Part shown: piece by piece, positions 8,376 through 17,126 of the stretch
Layout: each line of letters opens with the position of its first letter
How positions within the stretch are numbered: position 1 is the stretch's first letter
Assembly: GCA_016899975.1 (NCBI GenBank)
Contig: JACJJN010000028.1
Location: forward strand, 1 to 43,456
Reading direction: 5' to 3'
Length of the DNA: 43,456 nucleotides
Origin: Lacrimispora saccharolytica
GTDB taxonomy: Bacteria > Bacillota > Clostridia > Lachnospirales > Lachnospiraceae
Notes under the pieces: model-generated
Databases searched by the model: none
What the model was told of the DNA's origin: nothing
The model's input: only the letters and a program-made list of their open reading frames with translations
Made by a program: the position numbers and the translations under genes

Positions 8376-9781
8376 ACCGAACACTTTACAAAAAGTTCAT
8401 CCTTGCCTACGTCATTTTTGGCATTGCAGGATTCGTCTTTCTGTCCACCGTGGGTTCCCGCGTCATCGAACAGTATCTGATCGAATCCTGCAGTTCCTCA
8501 CTGACCAGGGAAGCGCGTAGCATCGCCAGCCGGCAGGCAAGCCTGTATTACAAGGAAGAGCGCACTCTCCAGTCCCTCTACAACACCCTGTCCGCACTTA
8601 GTTCTTTTCATGACGCCCAGATCTGGCTGATCAGCCCCGACGGGGAGATCCTGCTGAACACAGAGGAACCCCTGGATACGGAAACATACAAAACCATCCA
8701 GGGGTTTGATCCGGTGGAACTTGGCAGCAATTATTATTCTACGGGAGATTTTTTCGGGCAGTTTGACACAGAAATGCTCACTGTCATGGTTCCCGTCACC
8801 TCCAACTATTCCATCAACGGGTATGTTGCCATCCACCGGCCGCTCACCGATCTCTACCATGAACGGGAGTCCCTGCTCCTGCGGGTCGACCTGATGTTTC
8901 TGGTCATTTTCCTTCTTTCCTTCGGAATTCTGGCGCTTTTCGCCTTTACGGTTTACCGTCCGCTCCAGAAAATCATCCAGGGAGCCGACGAATACGCGGA
9001 AGGAAATCTCACCTATCAGATTCAAGTAGATTCCCAGGACGAATTAGGCTATCTGGCACGAACCCTGAACTACATGTCCGGGGAACTGAATAAGATCGGG
9101 GAATATCAGAAAAAATTCGTTGCCAACGTCTCCCACGATTTCCGTTCTCCGCTGACCTCCATCAAAGGCTATGTGGAAGCCATCGCCGACGGTACCATCC
9201 CGCCGGAAATGCAGGACCGCTATCTGAACATCGTCCTGTTCGAGACCGAACGGCTGAACAAACTGACCCAGAGCCTGCTCACACTGAACGATATCGACAG
9301 CAAAGGCAACATGCTGGAAATCACGAAATTTGATATCAACGCAGTGATCAAAAACACTGCCGCGGCATTTGAAGGCATCTGTACCTCGAGAAAAATCACG
9401 ATCAGCCTGGTGATTCCCTCCCAGACCCTGTATGTGTCAGCGGATATGGGGAAAATCCAGCAGGTACTCTACAATCTGATCGACAATGCCATCAAATTCT
9501 CCAACAACGATTCAACGATCACCGTAGAGACGACGGAAAAATACCGGAAGGTATTCGTCTCCGTGAAAGACACCGGAATCGGAATACCGAAAGAAAGCCT
9601 TTCCAAAATCTGGGAAAGATTTTACAAGATCGACGCTTCCCGCGGAAAAGACCGCAAAGGCACCGGGCTGGGACTGTCGATCGTCAAAGAGATCATCAAC
9701 GCCCATAACCAGAACATCAACGTGATCAGTACGGAAGGCGTCGGAACCGAATTCATCTTCACCCTCGACAAAGCGGAATGA
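8372..9781 (+). CDS. Membrane sensor histidine kinase
   Basis: The 469-aa protein pairs with the upstream regulator through a 4-nt overlap. It has a first membrane segment (about 8-30), an extracellular sensor of about 135 residues, a second membrane segment (about 170-195), a HAMP linker (195-250), a HisKA domain with phospho-acceptor H255 in FVANVSHDFRSPLTSIKGY, and a HATPase_c domain with the N box NLIDNAIKFSN, G1 box DTGIGIP and G2 box GTGLGLSIVKEI. All catalytic boxes look intact. The architecture is of the WalK/PhoR type; the stimulus is unknown. A large palindrome starts at the base after its stop codon. Confidence 0.92.
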   Translation: MNRTLYKKFILAYVIFGIAGFVFLSTVGSRVIEQYLIESCSSSLTREARSIASRQASLYYKEERTLQSLYNTLSALSSFHDAQIWLISPDGEILLNTEEPLDTETYKTIQGFDPVELGSNYYSTGDFFGQFDTEMLTVMVPVTSNYSINGYVAIHRPLTDLYHERESLLLRVDLMFLVIFLLSFGILALFAFTVYRPLQKIIQGADEYAEGNLTYQIQVDSQDELGYLARTLNYMSGELNKIGEYQKKFVANVSHDFRSPLTSIKGYVEAIADGTIPPEMQDRYLNIVLFETERLNKLTQSLLTLNDIDSKGNMLEITKFDINAVIKNTAAAFEGICTSRKITISLVIPSQTLYVSADMGKIQQVLYNLIDNAIKFSNNDSTITVETTEKYRKVFVSVKDTGIGIPKESLSKIWERFYKIDASRGKDRKGTGLGLSIVKEIINAHNQNINVISTEGVGTEFIFTLDKAE

Positions 9782-10154
9782 GGGACGGAGGGAAGAGGGA
9801 GACGCGGGGCGGGCGGTAGGTTTTTGGCTGGAGCCAACCCCATCGTTACCAGCCAACCACCTCCCGCCCTCACGCCGCGCGTGGGGCTGTGGCTTCGGTC
9901 GCCGGGTCTGGAGATATGGAAATGCAGTGCTTGCGACTACAGACGGACAGCACAGGGGACAATGTCCGACGGATGCAGAGCGGTCAGAAAACAACCGCTC
10001 CCACACCACGCCCGCCGCTCTGAAAGCCGGCGAACATTGTCCCCTGTGCTGTCCGAATGTGGAGTGAGCACGCATTCCATATCTCCAGGCACGGCGGCCG
10101 AAGCCACAGCCCACGCGCGGCGTGAGGGCGGCAGCGGCGGTCTTCGTCCGTCCC
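9782..10154. repeat. 373-bp nested palindromic element between convergent genes
   Basis: The entire gap between the kinase (plus) and trmL (minus) can fold on itself. The termini GGGACGGA (9782-9789) and TCCGTCCC (10147-10154) touch the two stop codons exactly. Further in, 9865-9898 matches the complement of about 10097-10130 with few mismatches; 9910-9921 matches 10075-10086 perfectly; 9945-9965 matches 10034-10054 perfectly over 21 bp; CAGAGCGG (9976-9983) matches CCGCTCTG. A side hairpin (TTGGCTGG with CCAGCCAA) occupies about 9826-9858, and GAGCGGT/ACCGCTC forms an alternative at the apex. It is visibly richer in G+C than its surroundings and has no believable coding frame. Confidence 0.85.
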
Positions 10155-10652
10155 CTACCACTGAAAGTTTCGGAGTTGGCCTTGCAGCTGCATGTGTTCG
10201 AAATTATGCTGCCGCAGCGCCTCATACAAAACGATTGCCACAGAATTGGCAAGATTCAGCGACCGGATATTCTCGTTCATCGGAATCCGGATCGCCGTGT
10301 CCGGATGCTGCACCAGGATCTCCTCCGGGATTCCTGCGCTTTCCTTTCCGAACATGATATAACAGTCTTCTTCATACTGCACTTCCGCATAGGTCTGTCT
10401 TGCCTTTGTGGTCGCCATATAAATTTTGGCTCCTGGGTTTTTTGCAAGAAAATCTTCGTAATTCAAATAAGTGGTCACATCCAGATCGTTCCAGTAATCC
10501 ATACCGGCTCTCTGGATTGCTTTTTCATTCAGCCGGAATCCCAGCGGCTCGATCAGATGGAGCCGTGTTCCCGTCGCAACGCAGGTGCGCCCGATGTTTC
10601 CGGTATTGGACGGGATTTCCGGTTCAAACAATACAATATTCAGCTTTGACAT
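10155..10652 (-). CDS. trmL: tRNA (cytidine(34)-2'-O)-methyltransferase, TrmL
   Basis: This SPOUT-fold enzyme methylates the 2'-O of the wobble nucleotide in certain leucine tRNAs. The 165-aa protein begins MSKLNIVLFEPEIPSNTGNI, the typical N-terminus, and carries MFGKESAGIPEEIL and the C-terminal knot motif IRIPMNENIRSLNLANSVAI that binds SAM. The start at 10652 follows GGAGAGGAAAG; an in-frame ATG at 10679 is less likely. It overlaps the preceding gene by 13 nt and is the last gene of a long operon. Confidence 0.92.
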   Translation of the reverse strand: MSKLNIVLFEPEIPSNTGNIGRTCVATGTRLHLIEPLGFRLNEKAIQRAGMDYWNDLDVTTYLNYEDFLAKNPGAKIYMATTKARQTYAEVQYEEDCYIMFGKESAGIPEEILVQHPDTAIRIPMNENIRSLNLANSVAIVLYEALRQHNFEHMQLQGQLRNFQW

Positions 10653-11641
10653 TCTATTCTTTCCTCTCCAGCATACCATTCATCCGTCTGCGGTTTGTCC
10701 AGATAGCGGATTTCCTCCCCGTTTCGGAGAATCCTTTCCTTCCCTTTCGTCGTCCGTCCGATGACCGCAGCCGGTATCTGTGCGCCGGCCAGCTTCCGTA
10801 CCAGCTGCGCGCCGTCAGGCACTGCCGCCAGCAGGGTGTCCGTGCAGAACATCTGATAGGGATTCAGGGAAAAATATTCGCAGATCTCAATGGTTTCCTG
10901 GCAGATCGGTATGCGTTTCAGTTCCACATCCAGTCCCACTTTTGCCTGCTCTGCCATCTCCCAAAGTGCCCCGAAGATCCCGCCTCTGGAGACTGCCTTC
11001 ATTTGGCAGACACCATTCTCTGCCGCAATCTTTACAGCCTCCGGAAGGTTTCGTTCCTCTCCTATTTTCACAGTATCGTTCAGGAACCCTTCGGAAAAGC
11101 ATTCCAGCAGCTGTTCTCTCTGATCGGCTGCAAGTCTGGCCGCAGCGGATCCCGCAATCGTTCCCGCAACAACCAGATCCAACTCCGGCTCAGCCTTCAA
11201 CGGCAGGCTTTTTGCCTTTCCCACTGCAGTTACAGTGATCACAAGTTTTACAAGTCCTGGAACCACTTCCGTATGGCCGCCCAAAATAACCGCTCCGTAA
11301 TGTCCTGCCGCCTGATCCAGTGTGGCAGTCAGCGTTTTCAGTTCCGGCTCGCTGTATTCCTCGGGCAGGAGGAGCTGTACCGTAACCCCTGTCGGTTCTG
11401 CCCCGGCGGCAAGCAGATGGCTGCATGCCTCATATACCGCAAACTCCGGGGCGCTTCCGGGAAATCCTGCGGAAGTTCCGCATGCGGTTACCGTCAGCGT
11501 CCCGCCTGCTTCCCCGCCGTTTCGGAAGGCTCCGTATCCGCATCCGTACTCCGGATACTGGACAACATCCTCCTGTTTTCCTTTCAACACCCTGAGCACT
11601 GAGCGGTCAAGCGCCGCCTGCGTTAGTTTTCCTTTTCTCAT
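10640..11641 (-). CDS. AIR synthase-related (PurM/HypE-like) protein
   Basis: The 333-aa protein has the PurM-like two-domain layout: an N-terminal half with ACGTSAGFPGSAPEFAVYEAC and AGAEPTGVTVQLLLP, then GGHTEVVPGLVKLVITVTAVG, and a C-terminal half with VSRGGIFGALWEMAEQAKVG. These match the HypE/AIR synthase C-terminal domain superfamily, which binds ATP and a phosphorylated or carbamoylated substrate. No hydrogenase maturation genes are nearby and the C-terminal HypE cysteine motif is absent, so a HypE role is unlikely and the substrate is unknown. It is coupled by ATGA to the VanW gene and by a 13-nt overlap to trmL. Confidence 0.75.
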   Translation of the reverse strand: MRKGKLTQAALDRSVLRVLKGKQEDVVQYPEYGCGYGAFRNGGEAGGTLTVTACGTSAGFPGSAPEFAVYEACSHLLAAGAEPTGVTVQLLLPEEYSEPELKTLTATLDQAAGHYGAVILGGHTEVVPGLVKLVITVTAVGKAKSLPLKAEPELDLVVAGTIAGSAAARLAADQREQLLECFSEGFLNDTVKIGEERNLPEAVKIAAENGVCQMKAVSRGGIFGALWEMAEQAKVGLDVELKRIPICQETIEICEYFSLNPYQMFCTDTLLAAVPDGAQLVRKLAGAQIPAAVIGRTTKGKERILRNGEEIRYLDKPQTDEWYAGEERIECQS

Positions 11642-13347
11642 GTGCCGCTCCCTTCTCCCGAAGTGCTGCTGTCCTGTCCGGACGTTGTCTGTTCCGATGT
11701 TCCCTGGCTGCCGTCCCCGCCGGAAGCGCCGCTTCCCTGGGACGAAGCATCCGAACCGCCCTGCGCGCCTGTACTGCCCGCATTGTTTGTGCTGTTTCCG
11801 CTGTTGGCATCTGCATTGCCCGTCTCGCCGGAATCGTCAGAAGTGTCCTCACCGGAACCTGCCGCCTGTGTCGGTGCTGCGGTTGGCTGCGGAGTCGTCT
11901 GAGGCGACTGTCCTCCCGGATAAGCGGACGCTGCAGCATCAACTTTACTCAGATCATTGGATTCGATCGCCGAACGCATCGCTGACAGTGCCGCAGAGTC
12001 ATCGGTATTTGTTCCGACAGCATAAGTGTCCGGAGTCATATTGTAGGTACTGGAATTCACCTGCTCCCTTGTCTCCTCACCATTGACCGTCACCACCTTC
12101 CACAGCCGCGCCGTGTATCCGGTATGGCCGCTGGATTTCTGAGTCACGGAACCGTAAGATGCGGAAGAATCTTCCACCAACTCCGTCGTGGATTCTGTCG
12201 TGGTCAGTGTTTCACTTTCATAAGTTACCGTCCGATTGGGATCCCTGGTCTCATGACCGTAAATGATAAATCCAATCTCACTTCCGTCCGCATATCCCAT
12301 GATATAGATCGGTGCGTCCGTATTGTTGACAAAGCGGAAATCCTTATATCCCTCTGCGATTGCCGCATCCATCGACGGTTTTACATAATTGACAATCATC
12401 GAATGGTTGGAACGCTCTGTGACCTCCAGCTCAGCCCGAAGTACCGCCAGATACAGGGTGGTGGATACCTGACAGATACCGCCGCCATAGGTTTCCACAA
12501 CGTTGCCCATTTCATAGGAGGCCGCCGGAGCATATCCGTTCTCCTCATCAAACGGCACAACCGCCTCCTCCACGGAAAATTCTTCGCCAGGATAAAGGAC
12601 CGTTCCGTTGATCAGTTCTGCTCCTCTCCGAACGTTCTGTTTCCGGTTGGAATTGCTGCTGGAATAGTCGGTACTGCTGCTTCCCAAAGCATCATGAACC
12701 AGTGCAAGCTGTTCCGTGTCCCCCTGCGCCTCATCCACATCGGTGACCAGCACAACGCCGCCGTTCCCTCCGTGCCATTCTTGAGACATGTAGTTGACAA
12801 CTTTTTCCACGGAAGCATCCGCATTGATCACATATCCGTCCTGTCCCTCGTGAACAACAAAACTGCCGTCCTCCAGCGTCAGGCTGGCGTCTACCGCCTC
12901 CGTATTCATCGCTGCGGCCTGATTTTCAATCACACTGCGCACTGCCTCCGCATCCACGGAAAACTGCAGTTCCAGAACCTCCGGTCCTGTCTCTTCCAGA
13001 TGGCGCTGTACACGGAACCGTTCCAGGACATTTCCTCTCTGTCCCGCAAACAGTGCCTGGCAGGCGATATCCGTATTCGTATAAGTCAGTCCCAGATCCC
13101 CGGCTGTGACCTGGATCGACTGGTTTCCCGCATTGAGCTGAATAGTTGAATTTTTCAGTTCCTCCACCTTTGCATTGACCGCCTGCGTGATTTCTTCCTC
13201 CGTCATTCCGCCGACACTGATATTCTCCACATAGATACCTTCCAGCGCCGTCTCCGGCTCAGCGGCAAGCACTGCCTCCGGAATCCCAAATGCAGCAAAA
13301 AGGCTGACTGCCGCAGCAGCCAGGCCCCGGATCCATTTTTTTCTCAT
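11638..13347 (-). CDS. Exported VanW-domain protein with low-complexity C-terminus
   Basis: The 569-aa product starts with a signal peptide (MRKKWIRGLAAAAVSLFAAF). Peptidoglycan-binding-like regions (about 40-210) precede a VanW domain (about 225-365) with PGEEFSVEEAV, ASYEMGNVVETYGGGICQVS and NHSMIVNYVKPSMDAAIAEG. A middle region (about 365-460) precedes a C-terminal tail of about 100 residues rich in Ser, Gly, Thr, Asp and Gln, probably disordered in the cell wall. VanW's biochemical role is unknown; first named from vancomycin-resistance clusters, it is common in Clostridia unrelated to resistance. The start at 13347 follows GGAAGGAAAG. No other van genes are present. Confidence 0.85.
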   Translation of the reverse strand: MRKKWIRGLAAAAVSLFAAFGIPEAVLAAEPETALEGIYVENISVGGMTEEEITQAVNAKVEELKNSTIQLNAGNQSIQVTAGDLGLTYTNTDIACQALFAGQRGNVLERFRVQRHLEETGPEVLELQFSVDAEAVRSVIENQAAAMNTEAVDASLTLEDGSFVVHEGQDGYVINADASVEKVVNYMSQEWHGGNGGVVLVTDVDEAQGDTEQLALVHDALGSSSTDYSSSNSNRKQNVRRGAELINGTVLYPGEEFSVEEAVVPFDEENGYAPAASYEMGNVVETYGGGICQVSTTLYLAVLRAELEVTERSNHSMIVNYVKPSMDAAIAEGYKDFRFVNNTDAPIYIMGYADGSEIGFIIYGHETRDPNRTVTYESETLTTTESTTELVEDSSASYGSVTQKSSGHTGYTARLWKVVTVNGEETREQVNSSTYNMTPDTYAVGTNTDDSAALSAMRSAIESNDLSKVDAAASAYPGGQSPQTTPQPTAAPTQAAGSGEDTSDDSGETGNADANSGNSTNNAGSTGAQGGSDASSQGSGASGGDGSQGTSEQTTSGQDSSTSGEGSGT

Positions 13348-13407
13348 TGGCAATCTTTCCTTCCTATCGTGTGTTTGAAAATTCATTCCTGTAATCTTCC
13401 GACACAC

Positions 13408-13509
13408 TCAGATTAAAAATGACATTATCGTAGGTACCACCATTGCGATCACCAAAATCACAGCAATCACTCCGGCAAAGATTCTTTTCCGTTTCGGATC
13501 TCTAAACAT
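13408..13509 (-). CDS. 33-aa single-pass membrane peptide
   Basis: A short gene encodes MFRDPKRKRIFAGVIAVIL followed by a hydrophobic stretch to its end: a basic N-terminus plus one membrane helix (about 11-33). GAGGAAA lies at good spacing, and its start overlaps the end of the exonuclease gene by 8 nt (stop at 13502-13504), which argues for coupled translation. Similar tiny membrane proteins appear at such positions in related genomes to my knowledge, but this was not searched. Function unknown. Confidence 0.6.
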   Translation of the reverse strand: MFRDPKRKRIFAGVIAVILVIAMVVPTIMSFLI

Positions 13510-14239
13510 TTCTTTTCCTCGCTATTCTTCCATAATTTGATAAAATCGAATCGATTGTTCTCGACGCCTCGTTTTTCGTCATACTTTCGATTTCCACATC
13601 CAGTGTCAGATGATGATATTCCATCAGATCCTTCAGATAGCCGATCTGCGCTCTGGTGATCGGCCCCTCTTTTTTTACTTTGCAGATCAGCGGCTTTGTC
13701 TGAAACCATTCCGGATGCTCGCCCGCAAACTGTTTTTCCAGGATCCGGTACAAATCCAGGGTCTCCATGGCATCGTCCATGGCGCGGTGGGCGTTTTCCC
13801 GGCGGATCCCATAGTAACTGCAGAGAAATTCCAGACTGCGGCTCTCCAGCTCAGGAAGCGCCCGACGGGCAATCTGCAAGGTATCCAGCGCTTCTTTTTC
13901 AAACGCAAGCCCCAGATTCACCGCATCGTGCTTGACAAAACTGTAATCAAACAGGATATTATGTCCAAGCAGCGGCAGATCCTGGCAAAACTCCACCAGA
14001 CCGCGCACCGCCTCCTCCCGGAGCGGCGCATCCTTTACCATATCCCCGGTGATCCCGGTCAGTTCCGTGATCCGTCGGGGAATCTCCATCTGAGGATTGA
14101 TAAAAGTAGAATAACGCTCTTTGATCTCCCCGTCAACCACTTTGACAGCCCCGATCTCCAGGATCCGGTCCGTTTTCGGGATCAGTCCTGTAGTCTCCAG
14201 ATCCAGCACAACAAAATTTTTCATTCTTCTCTCCATCAT
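13502..14239 (-). CDS. DEDDh 3'-5' exonuclease (DnaQ/PolC epsilon-like)
   Basis: The 245-aa protein carries the exonuclease motifs in order: ExoI VLDLETTGLIPKTDRILEIG (Asp and Glu ligands), ExoII GHNILFDYSFVKHDAVN, and ExoIII AHRAMDDAMETLDLY with the catalytic His. These enzymes excise 3' nucleotides from DNA or RNA. A C-terminal extension (about 175-245) is not part of the nuclease fold and may bind nucleic acid. It stands alone rather than in a polymerase. The start ATG overlaps the radical SAM stop (ATGA) and has GGGAG 8 nt upstream; another ATG 15 nt later (14224) also has a possible site. Confidence 0.88.
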   Translation of the reverse strand: MMERRMKNFVVLDLETTGLIPKTDRILEIGAVKVVDGEIKERYSTFINPQMEIPRRITELTGITGDMVKDAPLREEAVRGLVEFCQDLPLLGHNILFDYSFVKHDAVNLGLAFEKEALDTLQIARRALPELESRSLEFLCSYYGIRRENAHRAMDDAMETLDLYRILEKQFAGEHPEWFQTKPLICKVKKEGPITRAQIGYLKDLMEYHHLTLDVEIESMTKNEASRTIDSILSNYGRIARKRNV

Positions 14240-16053
14240 TTTTTGTACTCCCGGAAATATTCATCCATGTCTATCCGCAGGATTTCCGCGTTTCCTGTCA
14301 GCGGATCTCTTCTGCTATAGTCAAACAGCAGAACCGTCTCCCCTTCTGTTCCCTGTGGATCTGCCGGAAAAACTTCCAGATGCGTCATGCGCATCAGCTG
14401 CTTCCACTGGTAACCGTCATAGTGTTTCAGATATCTGTGTTCCTGCTCTTCACACTGGTAGAAACGGCGAATCATCTCTTTCTGTTCCGAGAGATCCGGC
14501 GCGAATGCGGGACGGGATTTCAAATTCTCCCGGGCATACAGATCGATCAGCGCCAGGGCTTCACATACCTTTCGCTCCACTTTCTTTTTCTTCATCAGAA
14601 ACTCCAGCAGAATTTCATATCTGCGGACCCGTGTATGGGAAACCCCTTCATAGCCGCCGGCTTCATAAAACTGGCCAAGCTCCGCAAAAAAGTCAAACAT
14701 ATTTTCATAGAGGCACTCTGCCAGCCCCAACAGACAGTGAAACTGACCGCTGTTGTAATAAACCTCCACCATTTCCTCCACGCTTTTCAGACGCAGCACA
14801 TCCTCGTAAGGAAGCCATCTCGTAGACAGCACCTCGTAGGGCTCCTCTTCCTGATAAAGGCACTGGTAATCCGCCGTATGCTCCGCCATATAAGATCCGC
14901 TGAGCACCTTCAAAAATCCCAGCTGCAGCTGCTGCGGCTTCAGCCGGTAGACATCCGCAAAAGACCGCCGGAAACTGTCATAATCCTCAAATGGCAGTCC
15001 GGCGATCAGATCCAGATGCTGATGAATGTTTCTCCCTTTCTGAATTTCACGGACGACGAACGATACCTTTTCAAAATCCATTTTTCTGTGAATTTCCCGG
15101 ATCGTATCCAGATTGGTGGACTGGACTCCGATTTCAAGCTGGATCAGTCCCGGTCGCATCCTTCGAAACAGCTCCAGCTCCTCCGGCGTGATCAGATCCG
15201 CCGCGATCTCAAAATGGAAATTTGTCTTCTGATTGTCATGTTCCGCCAGATACTTCCAGATCTCCATCGCATGGTCTTTTCTGCAGTTGAAGGTTCTGTC
15301 CACAAATTTCACCTGCGGCACTTCATGATCCAGGAAGAACTGCAGCTCCTTTTTCACCAGTTCCATGGAGCGGAATCTCAGCCTCTTGTCAATAGACGAC
15401 AGACAGTAACTGCAGGAAAACGGGCAGCCGCGGCTGGATTCATAATAGATGATACGATTGGAAAAATTCTCCAGATTCTCATAGGGAAACGGCACCTCGC
15501 TCAGATCCATCACTTCCCGCCAGGGATTTTCATGGATCGCTCCGTCTGCGTCCCGCCAGGTGATTCCCGGCATTCCGGTCAGTTTTTCAAAAAACTTCCG
15601 GTTTTCCGGCACGTCTGAATCATTGATCGGCATACCATTTTCGGATATCTTCTCCCAGCTTTCCGTTTCCTGATAACTCAGCGCCAGTTCAGCGAAGGTC
15701 TTTTCCCCTTCGCCTTTCATGATTCCCCGCAGGCACGGATGCTTTTCCAGCATCTGCACCGCACGGAAAGATACCTCCGGACCGCCGAGCCACAGCTCCG
15801 TCCGGGGCAGAATTTTGGAAATCTCTGTCACCAGAGCCTCCACATAAGAAATGTTCCAGATATAACAGGAAATGCAAAGCACATCCGGCCGCTTCCGGAA
15901 GAGACTTTTCAGGATCTCGTCCTTCTGCTGGTTGATCGTATACTCGGCGATCTCCACCTGAGCGCCTTTCGCTTTCGCGTAGGCGCTCAACGTGTAAACC
16001 GCAAGGTTCGAATGAATGTACTTTGCATTGACTGCTGCTAATACAATTTTCAT
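14236..16053 (-). CDS. B12-binding-domain radical SAM protein (DUF4080 family)
   Basis: The 605-aa protein has an N-terminal cobalamin-binding-like domain (about 1-135) starting MKIVLAAVNAKYIHSNLA, then a radical SAM core with cysteines C210, C214 and C217 in SRGCPFSCSYC that hold the 4Fe-4S cluster. Later motifs IQLEIGVQSTN and HLDLIAGLPFEDYDSF fit the radical SAM barrel. The C-terminal 200 residues match the DUF4080 region in order. The substrate is unknown. It is coupled to the upstream kinase and the downstream exonuclease by ATGA overlaps. Confidence 0.88.
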   Translation of the reverse strand: MKIVLAAVNAKYIHSNLAVYTLSAYAKAKGAQVEIAEYTINQQKDEILKSLFRKRPDVLCISCYIWNISYVEALVTEISKILPRTELWLGGPEVSFRAVQMLEKHPCLRGIMKGEGEKTFAELALSYQETESWEKISENGMPINDSDVPENRKFFEKLTGMPGITWRDADGAIHENPWREVMDLSEVPFPYENLENFSNRIIYYESSRGCPFSCSYCLSSIDKRLRFRSMELVKKELQFFLDHEVPQVKFVDRTFNCRKDHAMEIWKYLAEHDNQKTNFHFEIAADLITPEELELFRRMRPGLIQLEIGVQSTNLDTIREIHRKMDFEKVSFVVREIQKGRNIHQHLDLIAGLPFEDYDSFRRSFADVYRLKPQQLQLGFLKVLSGSYMAEHTADYQCLYQEEEPYEVLSTRWLPYEDVLRLKSVEEMVEVYYNSGQFHCLLGLAECLYENMFDFFAELGQFYEAGGYEGVSHTRVRRYEILLEFLMKKKKVERKVCEALALIDLYARENLKSRPAFAPDLSEQKEMIRRFYQCEEQEHRYLKHYDGYQWKQLMRMTHLEVFPADPQGTEGETVLLFDYSRRDPLTGNAEILRIDMDEYFREYKK

Positions 16054-16994
16054 AACTGTTTCAATACTTCCTCTAAAGTTGGCATTGCCGGAATCGCACC
16101 GCGCCGTTCCACACAGATTCCCGCCACCGCGTTGGCAAAACGGACGTAGATCCGGGCATTTTCTTCCGTCAGTGTCTCTGGCCTTTCATCATTCTGAGCC
16201 AGTTCATACAGCAGGCCTCCCCAGAAAGAATCTCCGGCACCGGTGGTATCCACAACCTTGCACTCTCTTCCTTTCTCCTGCACTTCTATATTCTTCGTCT
16301 TCAGAAGCGCTCCGTCTTTTCCAAGGGTAACGACCACACAGCCCACTCCCTGTGCCAGCAGCGCTTCCGCCGCTTCGTGAGGATCCGCAAAATCCGTCAG
16401 CAGCGCGGTTTCCTCATCGGAGATTTTCATAATATCGGCATATGGAATCATGGAGCGCATATATTTTTTCGCTTCTTCCTCGCTATCCCAGAGCAGCGGA
16501 CGGTAGTTGGGGTCATAGGAGATCATCGCTCCTGCCTTTTTCGCTTCCTCCACCGCATACATCGTAGCGCTTCTTGCCGGCTCATCCGTCAGTGACAGGG
16601 AACCGCAGTGAAAAATCTTTGTATTCTGCAGAACCTCTGTGGGGATTTCTTCCTTGCGAAGCTGTGTATCCGCGCCCGGTTTTCTGGCAAAGGAAAAACT
16701 TCTCTCCCCATTCTTCAGCGCCACAAACGCCAGTGTGGTAAAGTAATTGGGATCCTCGATCATCCCCTGGACATTGATCCCTTCCTTTTCCAGCGTTTCT
16801 TTCAGAAGCTTTCCATGCATATCGTCGCCGACTTTTCCGATAAAAGCCGCCGTCCCCCCAAGACGTGCCACCGCCGCCAGTACATTGGCTGGAGCTCCTC
16901 CCGGATTCTGTTCAAACAGCGCCTGTCCGCCTTCGGATGTGCCATACGGCGTAAAATCAATCAATACTTCCCCCAATGCTGTTACATCTGCCAT
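16050..16994 (-). CDS. PfkB-family sugar kinase, probably fructokinase
   Basis: The 314-aa protein starts MADVTALGEVLIDFTPYG and shows PfkB signatures: NPGGAPANVLAAVARLGG near the N-terminus and DTTGAGDSFWGGLLYELA with the catalytic Asp near the C-terminus. This pattern fits ATP-dependent fructokinases that make fructose-6-phosphate, though other ketose or nucleoside substrates cannot be excluded. The start at 16994 follows AAGGAGAGG. It is the first gene of a seven-gene operon. A palindrome (17058-17073) between promoter and start may bind a repressor. Confidence 0.88.
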   Translation of the reverse strand: MADVTALGEVLIDFTPYGTSEGGQALFEQNPGGAPANVLAAVARLGGTAAFIGKVGDDMHGKLLKETLEKEGINVQGMIEDPNYFTTLAFVALKNGERSFSFARKPGADTQLRKEEIPTEVLQNTKIFHCGSLSLTDEPARSATMYAVEEAKKAGAMISYDPNYRPLLWDSEEEAKKYMRSMIPYADIMKISDEETALLTDFADPHEAAEALLAQGVGCVVVTLGKDGALLKTKNIEVQEKGRECKVVDTTGAGDSFWGGLLYELAQNDERPETLTEENARIYVRFANAVAGICVERRGAIPAMPTLEEVLKQL

Positions 16995-17057
16995 AATTTC
17001 CCTCTCCTTATTTTTCACTGAAACCAGCACAGCGCTTCAAAGTTTTTGAAACCGGCA

Positions 17058-17073
17058 ATGCTGTTTCCAGCAT
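17058..17073. promoter_or_regulatory. Palindrome in the leader of the sugar kinase operon, possible operator
   Basis: ATGCTG, four bases, CAGCAT: a perfect 6-bp-arm palindrome between the -10-like TATAAT (17093-17088, minus strand) and the kinase start. TTGAAA lies 20 nt upstream of that TATAAT, longer than ideal for an unaided promoter. LacI-type operators of sugar operons have similar symmetry, but no regulator gene is adjacent. Confidence 0.4.
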
Positions 17074-17126
17074 GATTTTATTCTGGAATTATAGTATCAT
17101 GTGAAACGGAAAATTTCAAGAAACGA

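Noticed and set aside
9824-10357. Long open frames across the 373-bp palindrome
   Set aside because: They result from G+C-rich inverted repeats, appear on both strands, lack ribosome binding sites and match no family.
10640-11641. Hydrogenase maturation factor HypE
   Set aside because: No hydrogenase or other hyp genes are near and the HypE C-terminal cysteine motif is absent, so only the superfamily is claimed.
11638-13347. Vancomycin-resistance gene
   Set aside because: VanW-domain proteins are widespread in Clostridia and no vanA/B, vanH, vanX or vanRS genes are nearby.
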